From positions 2,232,001 through 2,296,000 of the forward strand of contig NZ_CP101458.1 of assembly GCF_024362525.1 (NCBI RefSeq): a stretch of 64,000 bases of DNA. Direction: 5' to 3'. The stretch is from Natrononativus amylolyticus (GTDB taxonomy: Archaea > Halobacteriota > Halobacteria > Halobacteriales > Natrialbaceae). Below, piece by piece: positions 10,381 to 19,826 of this stretch; the stretch's first letter is position 1, and each line of letters starts with the position of its first letter. The notes under the pieces were generated by a model. The model did no database searches. It was not told the DNA's origin and worked only from the letters and a program-made list of their open reading frames with translations. A program made the position numbers and the translations under genes.

Positions 10381-11352
10381 ATGAGCACTCAGCCAGACGT
10401 CGTCGTCCTCCGCGAGGGGACGGAAGGGTTATCGATGGAATCGTACGCAGACGCGCTCCGCGAGCGGCTGCCGGAGCACACCGTCGCGCTCGCGCGAACG
10501 CCCAGAGACGAGCGCGAACTCGTCCCGCAGGCGCGCCTCGTCACCGGCATCACGATCGAGGAGGCGCTCCTCGAGGAGGCGGATCGCCTCGAGCTGTTCG
10601 CCTGTACGTTCGCGGGCACCGACCACGTCCCGATGGACGCGCTGGCCGACCGCGGCGTGGCCGTGACGAACGCGGGCGGCATCCACGCCCCCGGCATCGC
10701 CGAGCAGTCGATCGCGAACATGCTCGTCTTCGCGCGGAACCTCCACGAGGGGTGGCGCCGCAAGCGAAACGGCGAGTGGCGCCACTTCCAGTCGTTCGAG
10801 TTCACCGACAGCACGGTCACGGTCGTCGGGCTCGGCTCGATCGGCCAGGAGATCGTGAACCGACTCGAAGGATTCGACGTCGAGACGATCGGCATCCGCT
10901 ACACGCCCGAGAAGGGGGGCCCGACGGACGAGGTCCTGAGTTTCGAGGCAGACGACGTCCACGAGGCCTTTTCGCGCAGCGATTACGTCGTCCTCGCCTG
11001 CCCGCTGAACGACCTCACCCGCGGGCTCGTCGACGCGGACGCGCTGGCGACGCTACCCCCGAACGCCGTGGTCGTCAACGCCGCCCGCGGCGGGATCGTC
11101 GACACCGACGCGCTCGTCTCCGCGCTCCAGTTCAACGGGATCCGGGGGGCCGCCCTCGACGTCACCGATCCCGAGCCCCTCCCAGGGGATCACCCGCTGT
11201 GGGACTTAGAGAACTGCCTCATCACGCCCCACACCGGCGGGCACACGCCCAAACACTGGGATCGGCTGGCCGGCATCGTCGCCCGCAACGTCCGCGCCCT
11301 CGAGGAGGGAGGCGACCTCGAGAACGCGGTCTACCGGCCGAACTCGAGCTGA
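10381..11352 (+). CDS. D-isomer-specific 2-hydroxyacid dehydrogenase
   Basis: 323-aa NAD(P)-dependent dehydrogenase of the D-2-hydroxyacid family, interconverting a 2-oxoacid and a D-2-hydroxyacid. It has the Rossmann motif VVGLGSIG (about 149-156), NAARGGIVD with the substrate arginine, TDPEPLP with the catalytic glutamate, and TPHTGGHTPKHW with the catalytic histidine. Length is normal for the family. It faces the M20 operon across a shared operator region and ends 3 nt before the FAD/Fe-S oxidoreductase gene, so the two are co-transcribed. The specific acid (lactate, glycerate, phosphoglycerate-like) cannot be told from sequence. Confidence 0.88.
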   Translation: MSTQPDVVVLREGTEGLSMESYADALRERLPEHTVALARTPRDERELVPQARLVTGITIEEALLEEADRLELFACTFAGTDHVPMDALADRGVAVTNAGGIHAPGIAEQSIANMLVFARNLHEGWRRKRNGEWRHFQSFEFTDSTVTVVGLGSIGQEIVNRLEGFDVETIGIRYTPEKGGPTDEVLSFEADDVHEAFSRSDYVVLACPLNDLTRGLVDADALATLPPNAVVVNAARGGIVDTDALVSALQFNGIRGAALDVTDPEPLPGDHPLWDLENCLITPHTGGHTPKHWDRLAGIVARNVRALEEGGDLENAVYRPNSS

Positions 11353-11355
11353 ACG

Positions 11356-14300
11356 ATGGCGGGCGATCACTCGCGTTCTCCGGCTGCCGGCCCGGACCGC
11401 GGTTCGACGACCGACCACAGCGACCAGACCGCGAGCCCCGACGAGACACGGCTGGGACCGCCGGCGGACCCGCGTGCGGGCGACCCCGCGGCGGATCCGC
11501 GGGCAGACTACGACTACGTCGGCGGCGACCGCGAGCGGCCGGCCCTCGTTTCGGAACTCGAGTCCCGCGTCGCGGGCGAGGTCCGCTTCGACGAGTACAC
11601 CCGGAGCCTGTACGCGACCGACGCCAGCGCCTACGAGGTGACGCCGATCGGCGTCGTCTGCCCGCGCTCGACGGCCGACGTCGCGCAGGTCGTTTCCTAC
11701 TGCGCCGAGGAGGGGATTCCGGTCCTCCCGCGCGGCGGCGGCACCAGCCTCGCGGGCCAGGCGGTCAACGAGGCCGTCGTCCTCGACTTCACGCCCCACA
11801 TGAACGGCCTGCTGTCGGTCGACCCCGAGAGCCGACGGGCGACGGTCCAGGCGGGAGCGGTGCTCGCCGACCTCAACGACGAGCTCTCGCCCCACGGGCT
11901 GAAGTTCGCCCCCGACCCCGCCGCCGGCAACCGCAGCACGGTCGGCGGCGCGATCGGGAACAACTCGACGGGAGCACACTCCCTGCAGTACGGCAAGACG
12001 GACGCCTACGTCGAGGAGTGCGAGGTGGTCCTCGCCGACGGCTCCGTCGAGCGCTTCGGCGAGTTGACCGTCGCGGAGTTGCGCGAGCGGGCCGACCCGG
12101 AGGGCGAGTTGCTCGAGCGGATCTACGACGCCCTCCGGCGAGTGATCGACGAGGAGGCGGACTCGATCCGCGAGGTGTTCCCGCAGCTGAAGCGCAACGT
12201 CTCGGGGTACAACCTCGACCGACTGGTCGCCGAAGCCTACGGCGATCCGGACGCGTTCGACGAGCGCGCCGGTGGCGCCCTCGAGGTCGAGGGCGTCGAA
12301 CCCGACCCCGGCGCGACGGTCAACCTCGCCCGCGCCTTCGCCGGCAGCGAGGGCACCCTGGGCGTGATCACCGAGGCGACGGTGGGCCTCGAGCCGGTGC
12401 CCGAGACGACGGCCGTCGCGCTGCTGACCTACCGCGATCTGCGGGCGGCGATGGCCGACGTCGACACCATCGTTCGCGGCCACGATCCGGCGGCCATCGA
12501 AGCCATCGACGACGTGCTGATCGACCTCGCCGAGCGGACCGAGGAGTTCGCCCCGGTCGCCGAACGGCTCCCGGCGGGAACCGAGTCGGCGCTGCTGGTC
12601 GAGTTCTACGCCGAGGATGCGGCGGACGGCCGTGAGCGGGTCGCGGCGCTGCTGGCCGATCGGTTGCCCGACGAGGCGGTGCCGGCGCCGGACAGCGCCG
12701 TCCCGGTGGGGGACACAGCGGAGCCCGTCCGCGCCTTCGACGCCCTCGAGGCCCACGCTCCCGACGAGCGGGCCGAACTCTGGAAGCTCAGGAAGAGCGC
12801 GGCGCCGATCCTCCTCTCGCGGACCTCGGACGCGAAACACATCTCGTTCATCGAGGATACGGCGGTGCCGACGGAACACCTCGCGGACTACGTGACGGAC
12901 TTCCAGGCGATGCTCGAGGAACACGACACCTTCGCGAGCTTCTACGCCCACGCGGGACCGGGCTGCATGCACATGCGGCCGCTGGTCGACACGAAAAGCG
13001 AGGCCGGACTCGCGGAGTTCGAGGCGATCTCGGACGCGGTGACGGACCTCGTCGTCGAGTACGGCGGCTCGGTGTCGGGCGAACACGGCGACGGCCGCGC
13101 CCGCACCCAGTGGAACCGCAAGCTCTACGGCGAGGACGTCTGGGCGCTGTTCCGGGAGCTGAAGACCGCCTTCGACCCCGACTGGCTGTTGAACCCCGGC
13201 ACCGTCTGTGGCGACCACGACATGACCGAGCACCTGCGGTTCGATCCCGACTACGAGTTCGAGGCGGGGCTCGAGCCCGCCCTCGAGTGGGAGAACGAGA
13301 ACGGCTTCCAGGGGATGGTCGAGCTCTGTCACGGCTGTGCGGGCTGTCGGGGCGCCCAGGAGACCACCGGCGGCGTGATGTGTCCGACGTTCCGCGCCGC
13401 CGAGGAGGAGAGCCTGAGCACCCGCGGGCGGGCGAACATGCTCCGCCGGGCGATGAGCGGCGACCTCGAGGCCGACGCGACGGATACGGAGTTCATGGCC
13501 GAAGTGATGGACCTCTGTATCGGCTGTAAGGGCTGTGCGCGGGACTGTCCCAGCGAGGTCGACATGGCGAAACTCAAAGCGGAAGTCGAGCACGCCCACC
13601 ACCAGGAGTACGGCTCGAGCCTCCGCGACCGCGTGTTCGCGAACGTCGACCGGCTGAACGCCGTCGGCTCCGCGCTCGCGCCGGTGTCGAACTGGGCGGC
13701 CTCCCTTCCGGGGTCCGGACTCGTCGCCGAGAAGGCGCTCGGCATCGCCCGCGAGCGCGACCTCCCGTCGTTCGCGGGCGAGAGCTTCGAGGACTGGTTC
13801 GACCGCCGTGGCTCGAGAATTCCGCTCGACGAGGCTACTCGACGGGTTCTGCTCGTCCCCGACACCTACACCAACTACAACCACCCCAGGGCGGGGAAGG
13901 CGACGGTGCAGGTGCTCGAGAACGCGGGCGTCCACGTCCGAATCCCGGAGGGGGTCACCGCGACGGGCCGGCCGGCGCACTCGAAGGGCTTTCTCGACGT
14001 CTCCCGCGAGCGCGCCCGGACGAACGTCGACGCCCTCGCGCCGTACGTCGAGAACGGCTGGGAGGTCGTGGTGGTCGAACCCTCCGACGCGGTGATGCTC
14101 CAGTCCGATTACCTGGATCTGCTGTCGGGGCCGGACGTCGAAGCCGTCGCGACGAGCACCTACGGGATCATGGAGTACCTCGATCGGTTCGATCTCGTCG
14201 ATCGCCTCCCGCTGTCGCCGCCCGGCGAGCGCCTGACTTACCACGGCCACTGCCACCAGAAGGCGACGAAGAAAGACGGCCACGCCGCGCGAGTGCTCGA

Positions 14301-14550
14301 GGCGACGGGTTACGAGGTCGACGCGCTCGACTCGGGCTGTTGCGGGATGGCCGGCAGCTTCGGCTACGAGGCCGAGCACTACTCGCTGAGCCGGGCGATC
14401 GGCGACGTCCTCGTCGATCAGGTCGAGGCGAGCGACGGCGAGACGGTCGTCGCGCCGGGGGCGTCGTGTCGCTCACAGCTCGCGTCCTACGAGGGACGCG
14501 AGGAGCCGCCGCACCCGATCGAGAAGGTTTCGGGCGCGCTCGGCCGGTGA
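11356..14550 (+). CDS. FAD-linked oxidase / Fe-S oxidoreductase fusion (GlcD-GlcF type)
   Basis: 1064-aa fusion. The N-terminal FAD-binding oxidase part (about 40-600) has the PCMH motif PRGGGTSLAGQAV and the C-terminal signature VSGEHGDGRARTQWN. Then come two cysteine clusters for [4Fe-4S] centres (CHGCAGCRG...MCPTF at about 657, CIGCKGCARDCP at about 721) and two CCG-type repeats (HGHCHQKA and DSGCCGMAGSFG). Such enzymes oxidise D-lactate, glycolate or D-2-hydroxyglutarate and pass electrons to the respiratory chain. It starts 3 nt after a D-2-hydroxyacid dehydrogenase, so the pair probably handles the same 2-hydroxy/2-oxo acid couple. A product of the ectoine/hydroxyectoine route is possible but unproven. 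Confidence 0.9.
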   Translation: MAGDHSRSPAAGPDRGSTTDHSDQTASPDETRLGPPADPRAGDPAADPRADYDYVGGDRERPALVSELESRVAGEVRFDEYTRSLYATDASAYEVTPIGVVCPRSTADVAQVVSYCAEEGIPVLPRGGGTSLAGQAVNEAVVLDFTPHMNGLLSVDPESRRATVQAGAVLADLNDELSPHGLKFAPDPAAGNRSTVGGAIGNNSTGAHSLQYGKTDAYVEECEVVLADGSVERFGELTVAELRERADPEGELLERIYDALRRVIDEEADSIREVFPQLKRNVSGYNLDRLVAEAYGDPDAFDERAGGALEVEGVEPDPGATVNLARAFAGSEGTLGVITEATVGLEPVPETTAVALLTYRDLRAAMADVDTIVRGHDPAAIEAIDDVLIDLAERTEEFAPVAERLPAGTESALLVEFYAEDAADGRERVAALLADRLPDEAVPAPDSAVPVGDTAEPVRAFDALEAHAPDERAELWKLRKSAAPILLSRTSDAKHISFIEDTAVPTEHLADYVTDFQAMLEEHDTFASFYAHAGPGCMHMRPLVDTKSEAGLAEFEAISDAVTDLVVEYGGSVSGEHGDGRARTQWNRKLYGEDVWALFRELKTAFDPDWLLNPGTVCGDHDMTEHLRFDPDYEFEAGLEPALEWENENGFQGMVELCHGCAGCRGAQETTGGVMCPTFRAAEEESLSTRGRANMLRRAMSGDLEADATDTEFMAEVMDLCIGCKGCARDCPSEVDMAKLKAEVEHAHHQEYGSSLRDRVFANVDRLNAVGSALAPVSNWAASLPGSGLVAEKALGIARERDLPSFAGESFEDWFDRRGSRIPLDEATRRVLLVPDTYTNYNHPRAGKATVQVLENAGVHVRIPEGVTATGRPAHSKGFLDVSRERARTNVDALAPYVENGWEVVVVEPSDAVMLQSDYLDLLSGPDVEAVATSTYGIMEYLDRFDLVDRLPLSPPGERLTYHGHCHQKATKKDGHAARVLEATGYEVDALDSGCCGMAGSFGYEAEHYSLSRAIGDVLVDQVEASDGETVVAPGASCRSQLASYEGREEPPHPIEKVSGALGR

Positions 14551-14639
14551 GCCGGCGAGCGGCCGGGTGATCGGTCACTCCACGAAGCCCTGTCTCGGTC
14601 CCGCCCGTGCGGCGAGGAGAAACGACCCTCGAACCCGCG

Positions 14640-15926
14640 CTACGGCCAGAGCCCGCGCATCGCCTTCGCCTCGGCGATCCGGGAGAGCGCCACCACGTAG
14701 GCGGCGTCGCGCCAGGTCAGCTCCTTCGCCTCGACCTCGCCGCGAACGTCGTCCCAGGCGTCGAGCATGTGTTCCTCGAGTTCCTCCTGAACCCGATCCA
14801 AGCTCCACTGGCGGCGGTTGATGTCCTGGAGCCACTCGAAGTAGCTCACCGTCACCCCGCCCGCGTTCGCGAGGATGTCCGGGATCACCGGCACGCCCCG
14901 TTCCTCGAGGATGCTGTCGGCGGCGAACGTCGTCGGGCCGTTGGCGCCCTCGACGACGATGTCGGCGGCGACGTCGCCCGCGTTCTCGGCGGAGATGACG
15001 TTGCCGACCGCGGCGGGGACGAGCACGTCGACGTCGAGTTCGAGGATCTCCTCGTTGGTAAGCGTCTCCGGGGCGTCCTGCTCTAGGACCGCCTCGGGCT
15101 CTTCCTCGTGCGTCGGAATCGACTCGATGTCGAGGCCGTCGGGGTCGTAGATCGCGCCGTTGACGTCGCTAACGGCGACGACGCTCGCCCCCCACTCGTC
15201 GAGCAGTCGGGCGGCGTTGGCGCCGACGCTGCCGAAGCCCTGCACCGCGACGGTGGCGCTCTCGAGGCCGATATCGTAGTGGTCGATCGCCTCGCGGGTG
15301 ACGATCGCGACGCTGCGGCCGGGGGCCTCCTGGCGACCGTAGGAGCCGCCGATGACCGGCGGCTTGCCGGTGACGACGCCGGGGGTCGTCTCGCCCTGTT
15401 GCATCGAGTAGGCGTCCATGAACCAGGCCATCGTCTGGGCGTCGGTCCCCATGTCCGGGGCGGGAACGTCCTTCGTCGGGCCGACGACGGCGCGCAGCTC
15501 CTCGGCGAACCGGCGGGTGAGCCGCTCGGTCTCGCCCTCGCTCAGCTCCTTCGGGTTGACGGCGATGCCACCCTTCCCCCCGCCGAAGGGGAGGTCCATC
15601 ACGGCGCACTTCCAGGTCATCCACATCGAGAGCCCGATGCACTCCTCCGTGTTCACTTCGGGGTGATAGCGCAGCCCGCCCTTGTAGGGACCGCGGACGT
15701 CGTCGTGCTGGGCGCGGTAGCCCGTGAAGACGTCGACGGAGCCGTCGTCGCGCTCGAGCGGGACCGAGACCTGCTCGACGCGGGTCGGGTGTTTCAGCCG
15801 CTCGATCACGCCCTCGTCGACGTCGACGTGGGCGGCGGCGCGCTCGAGCTGGCGCCGGGCGGTCACGAGCGCCGAGTCGATCTCGGGCGAGTCGGGTTCG
15901 GCTTCCTGGGTAGATTCCATACTCAT
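14640..15926 (-). CDS. Glutamate dehydrogenase
   Basis: 428-aa Glu/Leu/Phe/Val dehydrogenase, interconverting glutamate with 2-oxoglutarate and ammonia using NAD(P). Family motifs are the catalytic-lysine region [29 protein letters not shown] and the dinucleotide fold [10 protein letters not shown]. Of the clustered ATGs at 15962, 15926 and 15920, 15926 is preferred: it begins 1 nt after the stop of the upstream M24 gene, giving tight operon spacing. Being downstream of the DoeA-like gene, it fits the disposal of amino groups collected as glutamate by the cluster's transaminases. Confidence 0.93.
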   Translation of the reverse strand: MSMESTQEAEPDSPEIDSALVTARRQLERAAAHVDVDEGVIERLKHPTRVEQVSVPLERDDGSVDVFTGYRAQHDDVRGPYKGGLRYHPEVNTEECIGLSMWMTWKCAVMDLPFGGGKGGIAVNPKELSEGETERLTRRFAEELRAVVGPTKDVPAPDMGTDAQTMAWFMDAYSMQQGETTPGVVTGKPPVIGGSYGRQEAPGRSVAIVTREAIDHYDIGLESATVAVQGFGSVGANAARLLDEWGASVVAVSDVNGAIYDPDGLDIESIPTHEEEPEAVLEQDAPETLTNEEILELDVDVLVPAAVGNVISAENAGDVAADIVVEGANGPTTFAADSILEERGVPVIPDILANAGGVTVSYFEWLQDINRRQWSLDRVQEELEEHMLDAWDDVRGEVEAKELTWRDAAYVVALSRIAEAKAMRGLWP

Positions 15927-15927
15927 C

Positions 15928-17106
15928 TCAAGCGGTGAACAGTCGTCGCGGGAACGCCGCAAGTGTTTCGACTCCGTCCGCGGTGACGACGAACGTCTCG
16001 CTGATCTCCATGCCGATCGCCTCCGTCCAGATGCCGGGGATCATGTGGAACGTCATGTTCTCCTCGAGCACCGTCTCGTCGCCCGGCCGGATGCTCGCGG
16101 TGTGCTCGCCCCAGTCCGGCGGGTAGCCCAGTCCCATCGAGTAGCCGATCCGATCCTCCTTCTCGATACCGTACTGCGCGATGGTCTCGCGCCAGGCCTC
16201 CTCGACGGCCTCGCAGGTGACGCCCGGTTCGGCCGTCTCGAGGGCCGCTTCGATCCCCTCGACGACGATGTCGGCGGCCTCCGCGAGCTCCGCGGGCGGG
16301 TCGCCGACGAACGTCGTCCGGGCCAGCGGGGAGTGGTACCGGTGGCGACAGCCCGAGAGTTCGATGATCACGGGGTCGCCCTCTTCGAACTCGCGGTCGG
16401 TCCAGGTGAGGTGTGGCGTGTCGGTGTGATCGCCCGAGGGCATCAGCGGGACGATCGAGGGGTAGTCGCCGCCGAACTCGTCGGTCCCCCGGATGAGGGC
16501 GTCGTAGATCTCCGCCGCGACCTCGTACTCGGGGACACCCTCGCCGATCGCGTCGATCCCCGCCTGCATCGCGTTCTCCGAAATCTGGGCGGCCTGGCGC
16601 ATGTACTCGAGTTCCTGCTCGGACTTCTCGATGCGGACCCAGCCGACGAGCAGCGTCGTGTCCTCGAACTCGGCCTCGGGGAGGTTCTGTTGCAGGCGCG
16701 TGTACGACTTCGCGGTGAAGTAGGCGGCGTCCATCTCGAGGCCGATCCGGCCGTCGGCGACGTCGCACTCCTCGAGCACGCCCGCGAGGTAGTCCATCGG
16801 GTGCAGGTCGTGCGGCGAGTGGACGTGATCGTCGCTGTAGGAGCGGATGTTCTCCTCGGCGAGCCAGGTCGTCGCCCGCGCGCCGCCGGCGTCCATCTCG
16901 CGGCCGACCCAGATCGGTTCCTCGCGCTCTCGCGTGAGCACGAGCGCCTGGTGGACGTAGAACGACCAGCCGTCGTACCCCGCGAGGTAGTTCATGTTCG
17001 CCGGATCGGAGACGACGATCGCGTCGAGGTCGGCCTCCGCCATCCGCTCTTTCGTCCGCTCGATGCGCCGTCGGTACTCGCCGTCGCTGAACACGTCGCC
17101 TGGCAT
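15928..17106 (-). CDS. doeA: Ectoine hydrolase-like M24-family protein (DoeA/EutD)
   Basis: 392-aa creatinase/aminopeptidase P-fold protein: N-terminal creatinase-N domain (about 10-150), C-terminal pita-bread domain (about 160-385). Two stretches match my memory of bacterial DoeA/EutD very well: [11 protein letters not shown] (43-53) and [10 protein letters not shown] (327-336). Length is also typical (about 400). DoeA/EutD opens the ectoine ring to N-acetyl-diaminobutyrates. The usual M24 metal ligands look replaced (for example IIELSG where aspartates are expected), consistent with the metal-independent branch. Start taken as ATG 17106; an in-frame ATG 33 nt upstream is less likely. First gene of an operon with glutamate dehydrogenase. 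Confidence 0.82.
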   Translation of the reverse strand: MPGDVFSDGEYRRRIERTKERMAEADLDAIVVSDPANMNYLAGYDGWSFYVHQALVLTREREEPIWVGREMDAGGARATTWLAEENIRSYSDDHVHSPHDLHPMDYLAGVLEECDVADGRIGLEMDAAYFTAKSYTRLQQNLPEAEFEDTTLLVGWVRIEKSEQELEYMRQAAQISENAMQAGIDAIGEGVPEYEVAAEIYDALIRGTDEFGGDYPSIVPLMPSGDHTDTPHLTWTDREFEEGDPVIIELSGCRHRYHSPLARTTFVGDPPAELAEAADIVVEGIEAALETAEPGVTCEAVEEAWRETIAQYGIEKEDRIGYSMGLGYPPDWGEHTASIRPGDETVLEENMTFHMIPGIWTEAIGMEISETFVVTADGVETLAAFPRRLFTA

Positions 17107-17135
17107 GCAGTCTATGCGACAATCACCCACGGGCG

Positions 17136-17176
17136 GCAAAAGTTTTTCGTGTACAATGAATACAGTTAGTGTATAC
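17136..17176 (-). promoter_or_regulatory. Promoter and operator-like region of the doeA-like operon
   Basis: On the minus strand an A/T-rich box (AAAACTTTTG, about 17138-17147) lies 32-42 nt before ATG 17106. Upstream of it is ATACA-GTTAG-TGTAT (17160-17174), a 5-5-5 palindrome, and GTACAC next to the A-tract. Arms and order resemble the 10284-10313 region, but the spacing differs, so membership in the same operator family is tentative. Confidence 0.45.
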
Positions 17177-17288
17177 GGTACCCCGTCCTCCGGAACCCAG
17201 ACCGGGGACCGCTACTGAGAGTCCTCGAACCGAAAGCCGCCGACGCGAACCACCCCCGGTTAAGTTACGGGCTGTCATCCGCTGTGAC

Positions 17289-17834
17289 ATGGCAGTACTC
17301 GAGACGGTCGTTATCGCGTTCTGGGCGATGTTGCCCGCCTACGTGCCGAACAACGCGGCGGTGCTCGCCGGCGGCGGCCGGCCGATCGACGGGGGGCGAA
17401 CCTGGAGCGGGTCGCGAATCCTCGGCGACGGCAAGAGCTGGCGGGGGACGTTCGCGGGTATCCTCGCCGGACTGCTCCTCGCCGGCGCGCTGACGCTCGT
17501 CGCCGACGACGTGAGCGCCGCGATCGGGTTCGAGGTGCCGGCGTTCACCCCGCTCGCGGCGGTCGGTCTCGCCGCCGGAGCGATGCTCGGCGACATCCTC
17601 GCCTCGTTCGTCAAGCGCCGCACGGGCCGCGAGCGCGGCGCGATGTTCCCAGGCGTCGACCAGCTCGACTTCGTCGTCGTCTCGCTCCCGCTCACCGCGT
17701 TGCTCGCCACCGAGTGGTTCTTCGAGTGGTTCACCTGGGGCGTCATCCTCGTCGTCGTCGTGCTCACGCCGATCCTGCACGTGACGACGAACGTGATCGC
17801 CTACAAACTCGGGCTGAAGAACGAGCCCTGGTAG
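17289..17834 (+). CDS. carS: CDP-archaeol synthase (CDP-2,3-bis-O-geranylgeranyl-sn-glycerol synthase)
   Basis: 181-aa polytopic membrane enzyme that activates digeranylgeranylglyceryl phosphate with CTP, the precursor step for archaeal polar lipids. It contains the CarS/DUF46 motif GDGKSWRG (46-53), YVPNNAAVLAGGG near the N-terminus, and about five hydrophobic helices. ATG 17289 is chosen because a TTAAG box (about 17261-17265) lies 27 nt before it, and because the upstream in-frame extension is proline/arginine-rich with no resemblance to the family. Monocistronic, and divergent from the doeA operon. Confidence 0.93.
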   Translation: MAVLETVVIAFWAMLPAYVPNNAAVLAGGGRPIDGGRTWSGSRILGDGKSWRGTFAGILAGLLLAGALTLVADDVSAAIGFEVPAFTPLAAVGLAAGAMLGDILASFVKRRTGRERGAMFPGVDQLDFVVVSLPLTALLATEWFFEWFTWGVILVVVVLTPILHVTTNVIAYKLGLKNEPW

Positions 17835-17889
17835 GCGGCCCTGGCAAACGAGCGGAATCGTTATTAGTCGTACTGACAGTTTTCGTGAC

Positions 17890-19131
17890 ATGTACGCGCC
17901 CTCCAGGCGATCGCTCCTCGCAACCGGCGGGGCGGTGTTCTCCGCGTCGCTCGCCGGCTGCCTCGAGTCCGAGGTGGCCTCCCTCGAAACTACCGCGCCC
18001 GAACCCGGTTCGTGGCCGCTCACCCACTACGACGCGGGAAATTCGAGCTACAACGAACACGCCGACCCGCCGGAGGGGGAACCCGACGTGCGCTGGCGCA
18101 TCGAGACGGACCAGGCGTTCACCGGCGTTCTCGTCGCGGACGGAACGGTCGTCGGCTACGGCGACGGCGGGCTTCACGCCGTGGATCTCGAGGACGGCGA
18201 CTCGAGGTGGAACCGAGACGGCGAGATCGGTACCGCAGGGATCGCGGACGGAACGGTCTACGCCGCCGGCGTCGCCGACGACGAAGACGACGAGGAAAGC
18301 GAGTTCGCCGCGTTCGAGCTCGCGGACGGCGAGACCGTCTGGACCGCGAGCAGCGATCCGCAGCGCTGGTTCGGCAGCCTCCTGGTCGCAGAGGAGGTCG
18401 TGATCACCGCCGGCGCAATGGCCGCCCCCGGCTACGACACGAGGACCGCCGCCCGCGACCGAACGGACGGGGAGATCGTCTGGACGCTCGAGTCGGGCAT
18501 AGTCGCCGGTCTCTCCGACTCGATGCTGTACACCAGAGCGCCCGGCGAGTTCTCGAGGTTCGATATGGCCGATACCACGTTCCCCTGGTCGGAGACGGAT
18601 CCCGAACCGGTCTGGCAGGTCGACATGCGCGAATCGCAAGCGACCCATCCGCCGGCGATCACCCACAGGGGGCTGTTCGCCGGTCGGGTGACCTCGGGGC
18701 CGCTCTACGGACGCGCCGCCGCCGCCCGGTACGAGCTCTCGAGCGGCCAGATGTGGTGGTCGACCGAACCGCGAGGAACCCGGGCGTCGACGCCGGCGCT
18801 CGTGGGCGGGGCGGGGTACGTCGCTCAGACCGATACCGGCTCAGACCGGGGCTACATTACCGAGATCGACGTCGACGACGGCGGCGAACAGTGGCACGTC
18901 GAGATCGACGGATGGGTGACCAAAACGCTCGTCGCCGGAGACGTGGTGCTCGCGTTCGGACAGACGGAACGAGACGGCGACGGACTGCTGTTCGCCTTCG
19001 ATCGCGAGGGATCGGACCTCTGGACCCTCGAGTTCGATTCGCCGCCCGGTTGGCGAGGGGTCGCCGCCGTCGAGGAGACGATCATCGTCGCGACGGAAGG
19101 CGGCGAGCTGCTCGCACTCGAGGCCCCGTAG
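17890..19131 (+). CDS. Secreted PQQ-type beta-propeller lipoprotein
   Basis: 413-aa protein with a Tat-type signal (RRSLLATGGAVFSASLAGC) and a lipobox cysteine at residue 24, so it should be lipid-anchored outside the cell. The mature part is built from repeated beta-propeller blades with W-x3-G and G-x-V-Y-A-type repeats (for example GIADGTVYAAGV, LIVAEEVVITAG-like segments), as in the PQQ-like/BamB family. Such proteins act as binding scaffolds or dehydrogenase domains; no catalytic residues can be assigned. Acidic, normal haloarchaeal composition. Single gene. Confidence 0.85.
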   Translation: MYAPSRRSLLATGGAVFSASLAGCLESEVASLETTAPEPGSWPLTHYDAGNSSYNEHADPPEGEPDVRWRIETDQAFTGVLVADGTVVGYGDGGLHAVDLEDGDSRWNRDGEIGTAGIADGTVYAAGVADDEDDEESEFAAFELADGETVWTASSDPQRWFGSLLVAEEVVITAGAMAAPGYDTRTAARDRTDGEIVWTLESGIVAGLSDSMLYTRAPGEFSRFDMADTTFPWSETDPEPVWQVDMRESQATHPPAITHRGLFAGRVTSGPLYGRAAAARYELSSGQMWWSTEPRGTRASTPALVGGAGYVAQTDTGSDRGYITEIDVDDGGEQWHVEIDGWVTKTLVAGDVVLAFGQTERDGDGLLFAFDREGSDLWTLEFDSPPGWRGVAAVEETIIVATEGGELLALEAP

Positions 19132-19209
19132 CGAACGCGACGACCGCACGGTCGACCCCGGCGCAGCGTTTCACACCGCTTATCTCGCTCCGGTGCGCCA
19201 CTCTCGGCA

Positions 19210-19737
19210 ATGGCGAACCAGGAGCTCATCGACGCGCTGCGGGCCGCAGACGCCGTCCAGTTCGGCGAGTTCGACCTCTCCCACGGCGGGACGAGCGAGT
19301 ACTACGTCGACAAGTACCTCTTCGAGACCGACCCCCGCTGTCTCGAGCTGATCGCCGAGGCGTTCGCCGAGCGCCTCGAGCCGGGGGCGAAGATCGCAGG
19401 CGTCGCCCTCGGGGCCGTCCCGCTGGCGGCGGCGACCAGCGTCGCCGCGGGCGTCCCCTACGTGATCGCGCGCAAGCAGCGAAAGGAGTACGGTACCGGG
19501 AATCTCGTCGAGGGACGACTCGAGGACGGCGAGGAGGTCGTGGTGCTCGAGGACATCGTCACTACCGGGACGAGCCTCGTGGAAGCGGTCGAGTCGCTGC
19601 GCGAGGCGGGCGCGACCGTCGAGCGAACGCTCGTCGTCGTCGACCGCGAGGAAGGCGGCCGCGAGACCGTCGAGGCGGCGGGCCTCGAGATGGAGTCGCT
19701 GGTGACTGCCAGCGACCTGCTCGCGGATCGGGACTGA
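19210..19737 (+). CDS. pyrE: Orotate phosphoribosyltransferase
   Basis: 175-aa type I phosphoribosyltransferase making orotidine 5'-phosphate from orotate and PRPP in pyrimidine synthesis. The PRPP loop [12 protein letters not shown] lies at about 111-122, and [19 protein letters not shown] is the N-terminal hood typical of PyrE. Length matches archaeal PyrE. Distinct from the regulatory homologue GfcR at 30554-31264, which has an extra DNA-binding domain. Confidence 0.93.
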   Translation: MANQELIDALRAADAVQFGEFDLSHGGTSEYYVDKYLFETDPRCLELIAEAFAERLEPGAKIAGVALGAVPLAAATSVAAGVPYVIARKQRKEYGTGNLVEGRLEDGEEVVVLEDIVTTGTSLVEAVESLREAGATVERTLVVVDREEGGRETVEAAGLEMESLVTASDLLADRD

Positions 19738-19826
19738 CTCGCGTCCCGTCGCGCCCCCGATCCGGTTCACTTTCACTTTCGTTCCGCCTGGCAGACATCT
19801 TTGTGGGGACCTTCCCTGGGTCGAGT

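Noticed and set aside
11206-14379. Long minus-strand open frame opposite the FAD/Fe-S oxidoreductase gene
   Set aside because: Same GC-bias artefact; the sense gene has full family motifs and the antisense product none.
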